Assembly: GCA_964649195.1 (NCBI GenBank)
Contig: CAZYPK010000073.1
Coordinates: 1-24,436 of the forward strand
Length of the DNA: 24,436 bases
Source: JTS-RE9 sp964649195
GTDB taxonomy: Bacteria; Planctomycetota; Phycisphaerae; Phycisphaerales; Phycisphaeraceae
Direction: 5' to 3'
In this document: piece by piece, positions 7,304-14,836 of the stretch
How positions within the stretch are numbered: position 1 is the stretch's first letter
Layout of the letters: the number at the start of each line of letters is the position of its first letter
The notes under the pieces: generated by a model
Databases searched by the model: none
The model's input: the letters and a program-made list of their open reading frames with translations, nothing else
What the model was told of the DNA's origin: nothing
Made by a program: the position numbers and the translations under genes

Positions 7304-8265
7304 TGCCCCGACGCTCCTTTGCCAACACCATTTCCGCCAAATCGCCTAGCCGAGTGGATCGCCTCCGCGAGCCAGTCGTCGCCGACCTCGCCGTCACCTC
7401 GCTCGCGATGTATCCAGCGCAGACCGCCATCTACGGTGATCTGTCAGGCACGGCGATGCAGATGCTTCTCCAGAGCATGGAGAGCAACGGCCAGCGTGAT
7501 CCGATTCATGTTCTCCCCCTCGGCAACGCCGCCGGCCTTCCTGCCAATACGATCCTTGATGGTCATCAGCGCGCTGCGGCTGCCGGGGAACTGGGCTGGC
7601 AGACGATTCTCGCAATCATTCGTTGGGATCTGGCTGAATCGAGCGCCGAGGAAATCCACCGTCTTTTTCTCCGCCTGAATTTCGAGCGCCGGCAGCTTTC
7701 GCCGATGCAACAGGCGATCGTGATCGTGGCGATGCGGGAAGCGATGACAGACCGGCGGCGGAAATATTTCAACGCAGACGACTGGCGCGCTGTGCGCGAC
7801 CAGATCGCTGAGCAGCTTGGGATCAGCGGGCGGAACGCGATGCGATATGTCCGCGTGTTGAATACGCCGATGGCCATCCAGATCGCGGTGCGCGACGGCA
7901 GACTCGCCTGCCTCTCTCTGGCCGAGCGTATCGAGACGCTGCCGCAGGAGCAGCAGGAAGAGATCGCGGCTCGCATCGAGACTATCCACGATCTCGCTGA
8001 AGCGAAGGCGCTAGTCAAGAGCTACCTGCCTGAGCCGTGCATGAAGAAATCGCTCAAGTCGGATTTGGAGAAGCTCGCCAAGGCACTAAGCGAGGCTCAG
8101 GAGCACTTCGGGGATCTCATTGAAAGCATCACCCACGCATCGTGGCGCGAATACATCTCTCACCTGGAGCCGGGCCTGCGGATGCTGGAGCGGCTCCTGA
8201 CGCAACTGCGTTCGATTGATCCGAACGCCGACCCGCTTCGCGAATTGGCGAAGGGCATGAAGTAG
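7303..8265 (+). CDS. ParB-like N-terminal domain protein
   Basis: A 320-residue protein. The ATG at 7303 has GGAGGAG 5 nt upstream and overlaps the previous stop. Residues about 25-110 form a ParB/Srx-like domain: LLQSMESNGQRDPIHVLPL, then TILDGHQRAAAAGELGW with the D86-G-H-Q-R90 signature, then the LRLNFERRQLSPMQQAI stretch typical of ParB after the nuclease-like box. A helix-turn-helix-like section follows (DQIAEQLGISGRNAMRYVRV, about 165-185). Such proteins act in plasmid partition or as regulators; the CTP-binding activity of true ParB cannot be judged here. No ParA ATPase is adjacent, so a regulatory or single-component maintenance role is as likely as partition. Confidence 0.85.
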   Translation: MPRRSFANTISAKSPSRVDRLREPVVADLAVTSLAMYPAQTAIYGDLSGTAMQMLLQSMESNGQRDPIHVLPLGNAAGLPANTILDGHQRAAAAGELGWQTILAIIRWDLAESSAEEIHRLFLRLNFERRQLSPMQQAIVIVAMREAMTDRRRKYFNADDWRAVRDQIAEQLGISGRNAMRYVRVLNTPMAIQIAVRDGRLACLSLAERIETLPQEQQEEIAARIETIHDLAEAKALVKSYLPEPCMKKSLKSDLEKLAKALSEAQEHFGDLIESITHASWREYISHLEPGLRMLERLLTQLRSIDPNADPLRELAKGMK

Positions 8266-8371
8266 GAGCTGGACACCCTGTCACATTCAAAAGAGGCAAT
8301 CGTGACAGGCATGATGACGGGCTCTTGAACGTGACCGAACTCCACACACTCCAATAAACAGGGAAACGATC

Positions 8372-8968
8372 ATGAACATTGACGACGATGATGAATTTGC
8401 CGAAGCGGAACCCAGGCCTGCCTGCCGCAGCCCGCGCCGGAACGCAGTCGAGGTTGACACGGATATCGACGAGTTCGCGGATGATGAGTTCCCTGACGAG
8501 CCCGCCCCGGTCAAAGCCGTCGATGAATTCCTCGATGAGCCTGACGGTGACCAGAACCTCCTGTTTCCCGCCGGGTGGGAGAAACAGAACGACGTGAACC
8601 TGCTGCGCAACAGCAGCGAGTTGATGCCGGGGCAATTGGCCGACGGATCATATGAAGCCGGCGATATCACTCAGGAAATACTGGAGGAGTATGTCGCGAT
8701 CAGCCGGAGGATCACCAATCTGAATTTCGACAAGTCTGAGTTGCGGAGCCGGATCCTGCGCAGCCTTGAGGCCGGATACGGTGTCGAGTCTGGGCTAATG
8801 GAGCTGAAACACTACAAGCGAAATGTGAAAAGCAAATCATACGACGCCATCACCAGTGTGCTTGGCGAAGAGGCGACGGATCACCTTCTCGCCAATCTGC
8901 CCACGTTCGAGCGGGACGTCATCACCGTCCGCGAGAGCACGCCCGGTCGCACGAAGGGGGCCAAGTGA
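8372..8968 (+). CDS. Hypothetical protein with acidic, disordered N-terminus
   Basis: A 198-residue protein not assigned to a family. The first 70 residues are very acidic (NIDDDDEFAEAEP, later DIDEFADDEFPDEPAP) and probably disordered. Residues 85-190 are helical with a regular heptad-like ITQEILEEYVAISRRITNLN, followed by a basic KHYKRNVKSKS stretch. The start is preceded by AGGG 8 nt upstream. Its stop overlaps the GTG of the next gene (GTGA at 8965), implying coupled synthesis with the replisome-organizer-like protein. The acidic tail could mimic DNA or bind a basic partner, but that is speculation. Confidence 0.7.
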   Translation: MNIDDDDEFAEAEPRPACRSPRRNAVEVDTDIDEFADDEFPDEPAPVKAVDEFLDEPDGDQNLLFPAGWEKQNDVNLLRNSSELMPGQLADGSYEAGDITQEILEEYVAISRRITNLNFDKSELRSRILRSLEAGYGVESGLMELKHYKRNVKSKSYDAITSVLGEEATDHLLANLPTFERDVITVRESTPGRTKGAK

Positions 8969-9888
8969 ATCCCTCCTCATCCAAAACTTCTGGTGATGAG
9001 CCTATCGCCAGCCTGCGCCATCAGGCTCGATGCGCTCTTGAAAAATTCCGCCACCAACGCAGCCGGTTGGTTCAAACAGGCCAGAAACCACCGAAGCTGA
9101 AACCCCGCCGCGTGCGCATTCCCTACTGGACGGTGGCGGTGGCGGCGCGGGTTCTGGATATTGTCCCCGACACGGGCACCAATACCGTCGTCGCGAAGAC
9201 CACCGGCGGTCACATGGCCGCGGCCGTGCTCTCACAGTTGCTGTTCTGGCTGCTGGGTGTCGGGCGGAACGGCAAGCCGCGTGCACATGAGCCTGACTAC
9301 GATCGCGGACTCGATCATCCTTGGATTGGCACTACCGCCGCCGAACTTGCCGGGCAGATCGGTGCGACGCGGAAGCGGGTCGAACCATGTATGGCCGCGC
9401 TGCGTGCCAATTGCTGGATCGGTTCACACGCCATGCGATACCGCGGCAAGGGCAGGCTGCGCGGGCTGGTTGTTTCGCACATCTGGCTTGGTCCTCGATC
9501 GCTCGAAATGGTGGAGAAGCTCAGCAGGGTGAGCGGAAACCCGCCGGCGATGTGGCTGTCCCTGTGGAGCATGCTGGGCACTGACGGCGACATCAATGCC
9601 GCTCTGGTGATGAGCCGACTTTACCACCTGGCCCGTCGCCAGCGTGATGCCGGCATCAGCCACGACGATGCGTTTCGTGTGACCAACGAGGAGCTTCGCG
9701 AGCGGCTCATGCTCTCCCTCGACCAGATCAAGCGCGCCAAGGCGGTGCTTCGCGAACGGGGCCTGATTGAAATGCCCGGGCGCAGCCTTGTTGTCGTGAA
9801 TGTCGAATTCTGCGCCGGCCTCGCCGTGATGAGCGCAAACCGCACGACTGAACACCATCGCCGAGATGAATCGAAATCTACTTCGTGA
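8965..9888 (+). CDS. Replisome-organizer-like protein with two winged-helix domains
   Basis: A 307-residue protein starting at GTG 8965 (AAGGGGG just upstream), overlapping the previous stop. A basic N-terminus (RHQRSRL, KPPKLKPRRVRIP) is followed by two similar winged-helix units. The first (about 78-145) reads MAAAVLSQLLFWL, then IGTTAAELAGQIGATRKRVE with ALRANCWI. The second (about 208-272) reads INAALVMSRLYHLARR, then VTNEELRERLMLSLDQIKRA with LRERGLIE. The pattern of a helix able to read 'L S Q L L F W L', a recognition helix and a final L..(R/N)..I matches phage and plasmid replication-initiator/DnaD-type winged helices. It likely binds the element's origin and recruits the helicase encoded at 11157. 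Assignment is by pattern, not by a database match. Confidence 0.65.
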   Translation: MNPSSSKTSGDEPIASLRHQARCALEKFRHQRSRLVQTGQKPPKLKPRRVRIPYWTVAVAARVLDIVPDTGTNTVVAKTTGGHMAAAVLSQLLFWLLGVGRNGKPRAHEPDYDRGLDHPWIGTTAAELAGQIGATRKRVEPCMAALRANCWIGSHAMRYRGKGRLRGLVVSHIWLGPRSLEMVEKLSRVSGNPPAMWLSLWSMLGTDGDINAALVMSRLYHLARRQRDAGISHDDAFRVTNEELRERLMLSLDQIKRAKAVLRERGLIEMPGRSLVVVNVEFCAGLAVMSANRTTEHHRRDESKSTS

Positions 9889-9938
9889 TGTTTGATTGGT
9901 GCAGAAACTGCGCATTGAAAAGTGTGCCAATAGGAATT

Positions 9939-9970
9939 GCAAGGTGCATGATGAGGAACCGCAAGGTGCA
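9939..9970 (+). repeat. Pair of direct repeats GCAAGGTGCA
   Basis: GCAAGGTGCA occurs at 9939-9948 and 9961-9970, a 22-bp spacing that places both on the same DNA face. They lie in the relatively AT-rich gap (9889-10125) between two winged-helix genes and may be an operator or a small iteron pair. Confidence 0.55.
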
Positions 9971-10027
9971 AATACAGGAACTCCTAATACATAGAGTTAC
10001 ATATATCTCTGATAGGGAAAAGATCAT

Positions 10028-10064
10028 GCAGAGTCGCCAAAACGCGACTCTGCGTAATTCTTTT
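10028..10064 (+). terminator. Probable rho-independent terminator
   Basis: A perfect 10-bp stem, GCAGAGTCGC (10028-10037) with GCGACTCTGC (10044-10053), has a 6-nt CAAAAC loop and is followed by GTAATTCTTTTC. It ends the upstream block (7016-9888) and separates it from the next gene at 10126. Confidence 0.65.
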
Positions 10065-10125
10065 CTGTTCGGTCGCTGGAAGATCAGGCAATTACAAGAC
10101 GTCGAAGTGAAATGACATATCAGCG

Positions 10126-11160
10126 ATGCCATCCGCGATGCCATCCGCGATGTCTGCGACGTTCACGATGGCCCCGCCTAATGCGAGGACTACCGTGCGG
10201 ATTCCCGAGAATATCGACCCGTTCTACTACGACCCCGAGGTGCACGCTGAACATCGGCTTGTCGATTACACCTTGCGCAAATTGCACCGGCTGTACAAAC
10301 GCCCCAAGCTCGCGAAGAAGCAGAAGCCAGACGAATTTTTCAGTGTCTTTAACGCCCAGAAGGACCTGGGCGAGTCCGGCCGGATGACGCTTGACGCCAT
10401 GCACGAGGTCGTTTCGCTCCCAATCCGTCTGTACCGCGGGAACTTTTCCAGCTCGACGACGACGGTCCAGCCCAACGGCACCGTCAAGATCGCCGGCGGC
10501 GGCACCGTCCCTGACCAGGTTGGCAAACTCATCGTCCGCTTCCAGAAATCGGCGATCGGTAAGGCCTTTCGCCAGATCCAGATCGCGCATCGCGCCAGTC
10601 ATGATCTTCGCCCCGTCGGCATGCTCTTTCCGTTCGACCATGTACCGGGCGGGATGATTCTGCACAGTGGCCAGTTCAACACGCCCTTGCCAACAATCAT
10701 CACGACCGGCAGCGGTCATGTTCGTCTGGAAAGGTACGAGCACGTCCTGAAAGCCATCGTTGCCGGGGACCGCGGCCTTGGCACCGGTCCCACCGCGACG
10801 GCAGAGCGTGACATTGCCGCCATCACCGCCGTTGTTCGCAAAAGCATGAGGCACACTACCGCCGCCCGGCTGGTGCACTACTTCGCCGCGCACTTGCTTG
10901 GCCGGCCCACGTCTGACAACCAACAACACATGCAGCTTCACGGCGGCGTGCCGTGGGTCGTCATGACTGTGCCTCAACTGGCCGCAGCAGTTGATGCTTC
11001 GGCCAGAACCGTACAGGCAGCCATCGAGAAACTGAGGACTCAGGGCGTGCTCCAGGTTCAACGCGGCGGCTTCGATGGCGATGGCTGCCGCAACGGCTAC
11101 CGGCTTGATATTGACTTGCTCATGACCATCGACGACGCCGATCAGGAGGATGAACGATGA
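10126..11160 (+). CDS. Hypothetical protein with C-terminal winged-helix domain
   Basis: Up to 344 residues. The start is ambiguous: a 12-bp tandem duplication (GATGCCATCCGC twice, then GATGTCTGCG) gives in-frame ATGs at 10126, 10138 and 10150, none with a clear ribosome-binding site. The body (about 25-250) is unrecognised, with aromatic and basic patches (DPFYYDPEVHAEHRLVDYTL, KRPKLAKKQKPDEFF). Residues about 285-325 (VPQLAAAVDASARTVQAAIE, then LRTQGVLQVQRGGF) form a winged-helix HTH resembling those in replication initiators. Its stop overlaps the ATPase start (ATGA at 11157), so the two are coupled. It could be a second origin- or helicase-associated factor. Acidic C-terminus (DDADQEDE). 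Confidence 0.7.
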   Translation: MPSAMPSAMSATFTMAPPNARTTVRIPENIDPFYYDPEVHAEHRLVDYTLRKLHRLYKRPKLAKKQKPDEFFSVFNAQKDLGESGRMTLDAMHEVVSLPIRLYRGNFSSSTTTVQPNGTVKIAGGGTVPDQVGKLIVRFQKSAIGKAFRQIQIAHRASHDLRPVGMLFPFDHVPGGMILHSGQFNTPLPTIITTGSGHVRLERYEHVLKAIVAGDRGLGTGPTATAERDIAAITAVVRKSMRHTTAARLVHYFAAHLLGRPTSDNQQHMQLHGGVPWVVMTVPQLAAAVDASARTVQAAIEKLRTQGVLQVQRGGFDGDGCRNGYRLDIDLLMTIDDADQEDER

Positions 11161-12149
11161 ATGATGACGATTTCGACTCATCTATCCAGTACTGCGTACC
11201 CTCGAAGTCGCCCTTGGTGCCAACGGGCGTTCCGTTCATCGACAAGATGCTCGGCGGTGGCCAGATACAGGACGGCGTTTATGGTCTGCTCGGTCCATTT
11301 GGATCCTGCAAGACGACCACGGGTGTCATGCTGGCGGTCGAAGCGGCCCGTCGTATGGAACTGGACGAGGGCAAGGCCGCCGGATCCTTCGTCGTGATGT
11401 TCAGCTATGAGCAGACCAGGGTTGAATTACAGGCGCTTGCCCTGGCCTGTGCCACAGGGATACCCACCAGCACATTCAAGAATTGCCACCAACCCGCGGT
11501 GCTGCGTGAGTATGAAGTCAAACCGCACCAGATATCGTTCCTGAGTCGGCTTGTATTCGTCAATTATGTCGATGCCGATGGGGACCTTCGAGGGCAACTG
11601 GATAGCGGCATCATCGGTATCGCCGATCACCTGAAACAACTTCAGACGTCAAGAGATGCCAACGTGGGCCTCGTCATCGTGGACTACATCGGAGCCATCG
11701 CCACCATCAACAACATGTCATCCGTTGAAGCCGAACGGTTCGTCGGTTCCGTCGGCCAGGAAGCATGCTTACGTATTGCTCGTCCCAATGGCTGCCCCGT
11801 CTGGCTGATCCATCAGCTCAGCGGCGAAGCGAATCAGATTGCTTTGCACGGGCTTCGTGCGCGGAGCGAACAGACCAGCGACAGCACGAGGTTTGACAGT
11901 CGCCTGAATGCCACGTTTGTTATGGGCAGGCCCAATGATGCGAACCTCCTCACTGTGCGATGCACAGTCAAGGAAAATCACACCATCCGCACCCTGGACC
12001 GCATCGCATCACTTCGGGGCGACATCTGCCGAATCGAGGAGACTGCCGAATCGTACGTGGTCCGTCGCGCTGCCAGGCATCAGGTGAGCGGTGACAACGC
12101 GGCCACGTCAAAGCGCGTAATGGAGATCGACTGCGACATCTTCATTTGA
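11157..12149 (+). CDS. DnaB/RepA-type RecA-fold ATPase (putative replicative helicase)
   Basis: A 330-residue protein matching the C-terminal RecA-fold domain of DnaB-family helicases or RadA/KaiC-like ATPases, without the DnaB N-terminal domain. Features in order: VPTGVPFIDKMLGGGQ (about 21-36), Walker A GPFGSCKTTT (46-55; K52, T53), FSYEQTRVELQALAL (H1a-like), Walker B LVIVDYIG with D176, then VWLIHQLSGEAN, equivalent to the DnaB sensor 'QLNR' strand. A final region (RSEQTSDSTRFDSRLNATFV) is comparable to the DnaB gel-like H4 strand. Cysteine replaces the usual second glycine of Walker A (GxxxxGKT), an unusual feature. It likely unwinds the element's DNA with the winged-helix and AAA+ proteins nearby. 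Its start overlaps the previous stop by 4 nt. Confidence 0.8.
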   Translation: MNDDDFDSSIQYCVPSKSPLVPTGVPFIDKMLGGGQIQDGVYGLLGPFGSCKTTTGVMLAVEAARRMELDEGKAAGSFVVMFSYEQTRVELQALALACATGIPTSTFKNCHQPAVLREYEVKPHQISFLSRLVFVNYVDADGDLRGQLDSGIIGIADHLKQLQTSRDANVGLVIVDYIGAIATINNMSSVEAERFVGSVGQEACLRIARPNGCPVWLIHQLSGEANQIALHGLRARSEQTSDSTRFDSRLNATFVMGRPNDANLLTVRCTVKENHTIRTLDRIASLRGDICRIEETAESYVVRRAARHQVSGDNAATSKRVMEIDCDIFI

Positions 12150-12267
12150 GGCCGTTCGGAACGGGACATGCTGTCCAAGTGCTTTCAAAAACCAGATTCA
12201 ATGCCACAAGTGTCAAAGCATGACGTTCATACTTATCCCAGGAACAACAATCACAGGAGCAATCGCC

Positions 12268-12669
12268 ATGAATGAAACGCAAACTCAGAGCATCACGTTT
12301 CTCACACTCGTCGACTGGCTCGGCACGGAGGATCCGGTTCTCATCAGCCGGGCATGCGAGGTGCTTGTCAAGCTCAATCCCATTCACCTGCCGAGAATCG
12401 TGCACGAAGCTCTCGACGCAAAGCGCAGCATCCGCCATCGCGTTCGCCTTCTGGATGTCATCGAGCACATGAATCACCAGTTGCCTCCGGAGTCTTGGAT
12501 CGAACTGATGATGGCCGTAGCAAAGATCAAATCGCCCGAGCTGCGATTCAAAATCGCAAGCGTGATGGCGATGCACCAGAAGCAAGCTTGCCTGAAACCG
12601 ACGCAAAGTGATTGCCTGTCGAGCGACGAGACACCGCTGGCTGGAATCAACGACCCTACGATGCAATGA
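12268..12669 (+). CDS. Small all-helical (HEAT-like) hypothetical protein
   Basis: A 133-residue protein. The ATG at 12268 is supported by AGGAG 8 nt upstream; an upstream in-frame start at 12220 lacks this. Its sequence is a chain of amphipathic helices with paired helices resembling HEAT repeats (SRACEVLVKLNPIHLPRIVH, RHRVRLLDVIEHMNHQ, ELRFKIASVMAMH). This suggests a small scaffold or adaptor. It sits 118 nt after the ATPase gene and 44 nt before the next gene. No enzymatic motif. Confidence 0.65.
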   Translation: MNETQTQSITFLTLVDWLGTEDPVLISRACEVLVKLNPIHLPRIVHEALDAKRSIRHRVRLLDVIEHMNHQLPPESWIELMMAVAKIKSPELRFKIASVMAMHQKQACLKPTQSDCLSSDETPLAGINDPTMQ

Positions 12670-12713
12670 GGGAACGCATGTTTGCTCGAACAACGAACCG
12701 CAAAGGAGGCACG

Positions 12714-13343
12714 ATGCCCGATCAGCCCCGAAAGCCCACGACTGAAGCGCCAAAGTCCAATCATGAAGAAAATGATCCGTTGTATGAGCGCCGCGTCATG
12801 ACCATGCGCAAGGCAATCATCCCTGGGATCACCGCCAGCGCTGCCCACCTCGAAAAACATGTCAGCACGCAAACGGTGGGCGCTTACGTCTACGACTTCG
12901 CCCAGCGCGCCGGCGGCTGCAATGATCCCGTTGAGGAGGTCATCGTTCGGCAACTCGCCCAGGCTGATCTCGTGGTCGGCCAGCTGCTGGGCAAGGCCAA
13001 CAACGCGGACAATCCACTTGCGGCTGCGGCTTACGGCAGCACTGCCTGCCGCTTGATCAGCGAAGTGCGCCGGCTCGCGCTTGCCCTAAAAACATATCGC
13101 GCCAGCGACGAGCCGAGGCGAACGACGATCGTGCATCAAGTGTCACACATTGGCCAGCAGAACGTTGCCGATCGCCAGGAGGTCGTCTACAACCGCGAGG
13201 GCGGTGATGGCACTAATGAAGGGAGGGTCTCAATGAAATGCGAAGACAGCAAACTTTTCAGCAGGAGCAACCATGAAGACCGATTCGCCCAGGAAGAACC
13301 CAGCTCGCGTCGCAGCCGGCAAGCTGAACCATGCCAAGCGTAA
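12714..13343 (+). CDS. Hypothetical helical protein of the element
   Basis: A 209-residue protein. The frame is open from 12612, but the ATG at 12714 with AAGGAGG 4 nt upstream is the likely start. The N-terminus is polar. The central part (about 30-140) is helical: VSTQTVGAYVYDFAQRAGG, EEVIVRQLAQADLVVGQLLG, and a RLISEVRRLALALKTYR helix ahead of a polar tail. It overlaps the following small gene by 71 nt in another frame, so the tail may be constrained by that gene. The pairing with a GPKT...GK protein downstream recalls small gene pairs in planctomycete mobile elements. Function unknown. Confidence 0.6.
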   Translation: MPDQPRKPTTEAPKSNHEENDPLYERRVMTMRKAIIPGITASAAHLEKHVSTQTVGAYVYDFAQRAGGCNDPVEEVIVRQLAQADLVVGQLLGKANNADNPLAAAAYGSTACRLISEVRRLALALKTYRASDEPRRTTIVHQVSHIGQQNVADRQEVVYNREGGDGTNEGRVSMKCEDSKLFSRSNHEDRFAQEEPSSRRSRQAEPCQA

Positions 13344-13575
13344 GGGCCTGACGGAGGCTGGCCGGCAGAAGCTACGCGAGACGGCACTGAAGAGCCGACT
13401 GTGGGAACACAGCACCGGGCCGAAGACTGCCGCCGGCAAAGCGAAGGTGGCGCTCAATGGATTGAAACGTCAGTGCGTGCCCGGTCCCTCCGTGCGCCAA
13501 CTGCGCCGCGAACTTTCAGGAGCGGGTTCGCTGACGAATCAAATGGCTGAACTTCGCAAGCTGCTTGCCGGCTGA
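13273..13575 (+). CDS. Small basic protein with GPKTxxGKAKxxxNxLKR motif
   Basis: A 100-residue basic protein. The ATG at 13273 has AGGAG 5 nt upstream. It contains STGPKTAAGKAKVALNGLKR (about residues 47-66), a motif seen near the N-terminus of many uncharacterised mobile-element proteins, usually as S.GP.TPEGK...S.NA.KHG. The rest is rich in Lys, Arg and Ala, suggesting nucleic-acid contact. It overlaps the 3' end of the preceding gene. It closes the gene block before a 262-base non-coding leader. Confidence 0.65.
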   Translation: MKTDSPRKNPARVAAGKLNHAKRKGLTEAGRQKLRETALKSRLWEHSTGPKTAAGKAKVALNGLKRQCVPGPSVRQLRRELSGAGSLTNQMAELRKLLAG

Positions 13576-13626
13576 CTTGCCTAGCATCACACGGCGCATC
13601 CGTCGCTCAGGTTTTCGTTGACAACT

Positions 13627-13797
13627 GGTGACGCTTTTGTCACCTTAATTAGTGGCTAACTTCCCCGATCTTTGGCAAGTCAATATCGCGTTGTCGAAAC
13701 ATCCTGTGGCGATGGCCCGCTGCACTCTTGCCGCGGTTCCCCATCGACCACTTGGATACGCACTTGAGGTGCGGAGTTGCCGACTGTCCTAGTCGGC
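13627..13797 (+). promoter_or_regulatory. Structured leader before the AAA+ gene
   Basis: The 262-base gap 13576-13837 holds two clean hairpins. GGTGAC (13627-13632) pairs with GTCACC (13639-13644) around a GCTTTT loop and is preceded by TTGACA (13618). GCCGACT (13779-13785) pairs with AGTCGGC (13791-13797) around GTCCT. The first may be a terminator of the upstream block or an operator at a promoter; the second lies about 40 nt before the GTG start. No known riboswitch class recognised. Confidence 0.4.
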
Positions 13798-13837
13798 CCC
13801 TATCAGGCCGGGCTCCCCCGGTCAGAAAGGAATGTGA

Positions 13838-14815
13838 GTGACACCACTCATTCGTTTGGTTTCTATCGTTTTAGGCATATCCCCAAAGGATTTGAATCAC
13901 CGCCAGCTTCCCTCTGAAGATCGCGGTTATCTCGGGAGCCTCAGTCAGAAACTGGGACTCCTGTGCGACCATGTCAAGAGCACCGCCTTGGGATACTCCA
14001 ACGGGCTGTTCATCCACGGAAGGCCGGGCACCGGTAAGACCTACACGGTCACCAGCATCCTGAACCAGCTGAAGCGCAGCTGGATCCCCTGCAATTCGCA
14101 GATGACACCCCGAGGCCTGTTTGATTTGCTGAAGGAGAATCCGAGTAGCATTTTCCTCCTTGATGATGTTCACTCATTCCTCGTCAAGCCGGAAGCGCGT
14201 CAGGTTCTGCTTGCAGCATGTGGCGGCGATCTCGGCAAACCCCGGCTCGTGACTTACACCACGGCCAATGGCCGTGAAGAGTTTAAGTTCAAAGGCGGCG
14301 GCATTGTGATTTCAAATCGGAAGATGCGGGATAACGACGAGATTGCGAAGGCGATAACCAGCCGTCTGTTCCCTTTTCATTACGATCCCTCTGACGGCGA
14401 GATTCTTGCAATGACCCGGGTGAGATGTCTTCGAGGCAAAGACGGGCTGACTGCCCGCGAATGCTTCAAGGTTCTCGACCTGGTTGCAAAGTCTGGGAAA
14501 CGGTTCGACCTTCGCACACTGGACAGGGCTCTGTCATCGTTCCGGTTCAGCAGGGATCACAAGACCTGCCAGACATGGGAGGACCGAGTTCATTCGATGC
14601 TGGACGAACATGTTGATGACGAGCCTGTGTTGGCGGTTACACGTCAGGATACGAAAGACCACGAGCTGAAAATCGCCTCGGACCTTCTGGATCGGTTCCC
14701 CGATCGCAAGCAGAGGGCCGAGCGTGAAAAGCAGTGGTCGAGCATCACCGGAAAGTCGCCCGATTCGCTGTACCGCCGGATGCGAGAGCTGAAGGCGAAG
14801 AAGCGGGCGGCCTGA
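13838..14815 (+). CDS. AAA+ ATPase, helicase-loader (DnaC/IstB-like) type
   Basis: A 325-residue protein starting at GTG 13838 with AGGA 6 nt upstream. AAA+ signature: Walker A GRPGTGKT (61-68; K67), Walker B IFLLDDVH (D109, D110), a sensor-1-like strand GGGIVISNR (about 150-158), and an arginine in ITSRLFPF that may serve as finger or sensor. The N-terminal 45 residues (LGSLSQKLGLLCDHVKSTAL) are helical. The C-terminal part (about 250-325) is basic and helical, ending ELKAKKRAA, and may contact DNA or helicase. In this neighbourhood it most likely loads the DnaB-like ATPase encoded at 11157. An IstB-like transposition helper is less likely because no transposase is present. A terminator follows at 14891. 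Confidence 0.8.
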   Translation: MTPLIRLVSIVLGISPKDLNHRQLPSEDRGYLGSLSQKLGLLCDHVKSTALGYSNGLFIHGRPGTGKTYTVTSILNQLKRSWIPCNSQMTPRGLFDLLKENPSSIFLLDDVHSFLVKPEARQVLLAACGGDLGKPRLVTYTTANGREEFKFKGGGIVISNRKMRDNDEIAKAITSRLFPFHYDPSDGEILAMTRVRCLRGKDGLTARECFKVLDLVAKSGKRFDLRTLDRALSSFRFSRDHKTCQTWEDRVHSMLDEHVDDEPVLAVTRQDTKDHELKIASDLLDRFPDRKQRAEREKQWSSITGKSPDSLYRRMRELKAKKRAA

Positions 14816-14836
14816 ATCATCAAAGGCAACGCGGTA

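Noticed and set aside
9885..10115. A 76-residue plus-strand frame in the gap after the double wHTH gene.
   Set aside because: It contains the terminator hairpin and direct repeats, overlaps the upstream stop, has no ribosome-binding site and no protein-like composition.
10120..11181. A 353-residue minus-strand frame opposite the 10126 gene.
   Set aside because: It is an antisense shadow: the plus-strand gene overlaps its neighbour by ATGA, carries a winged-helix motif and fits the operon direction.
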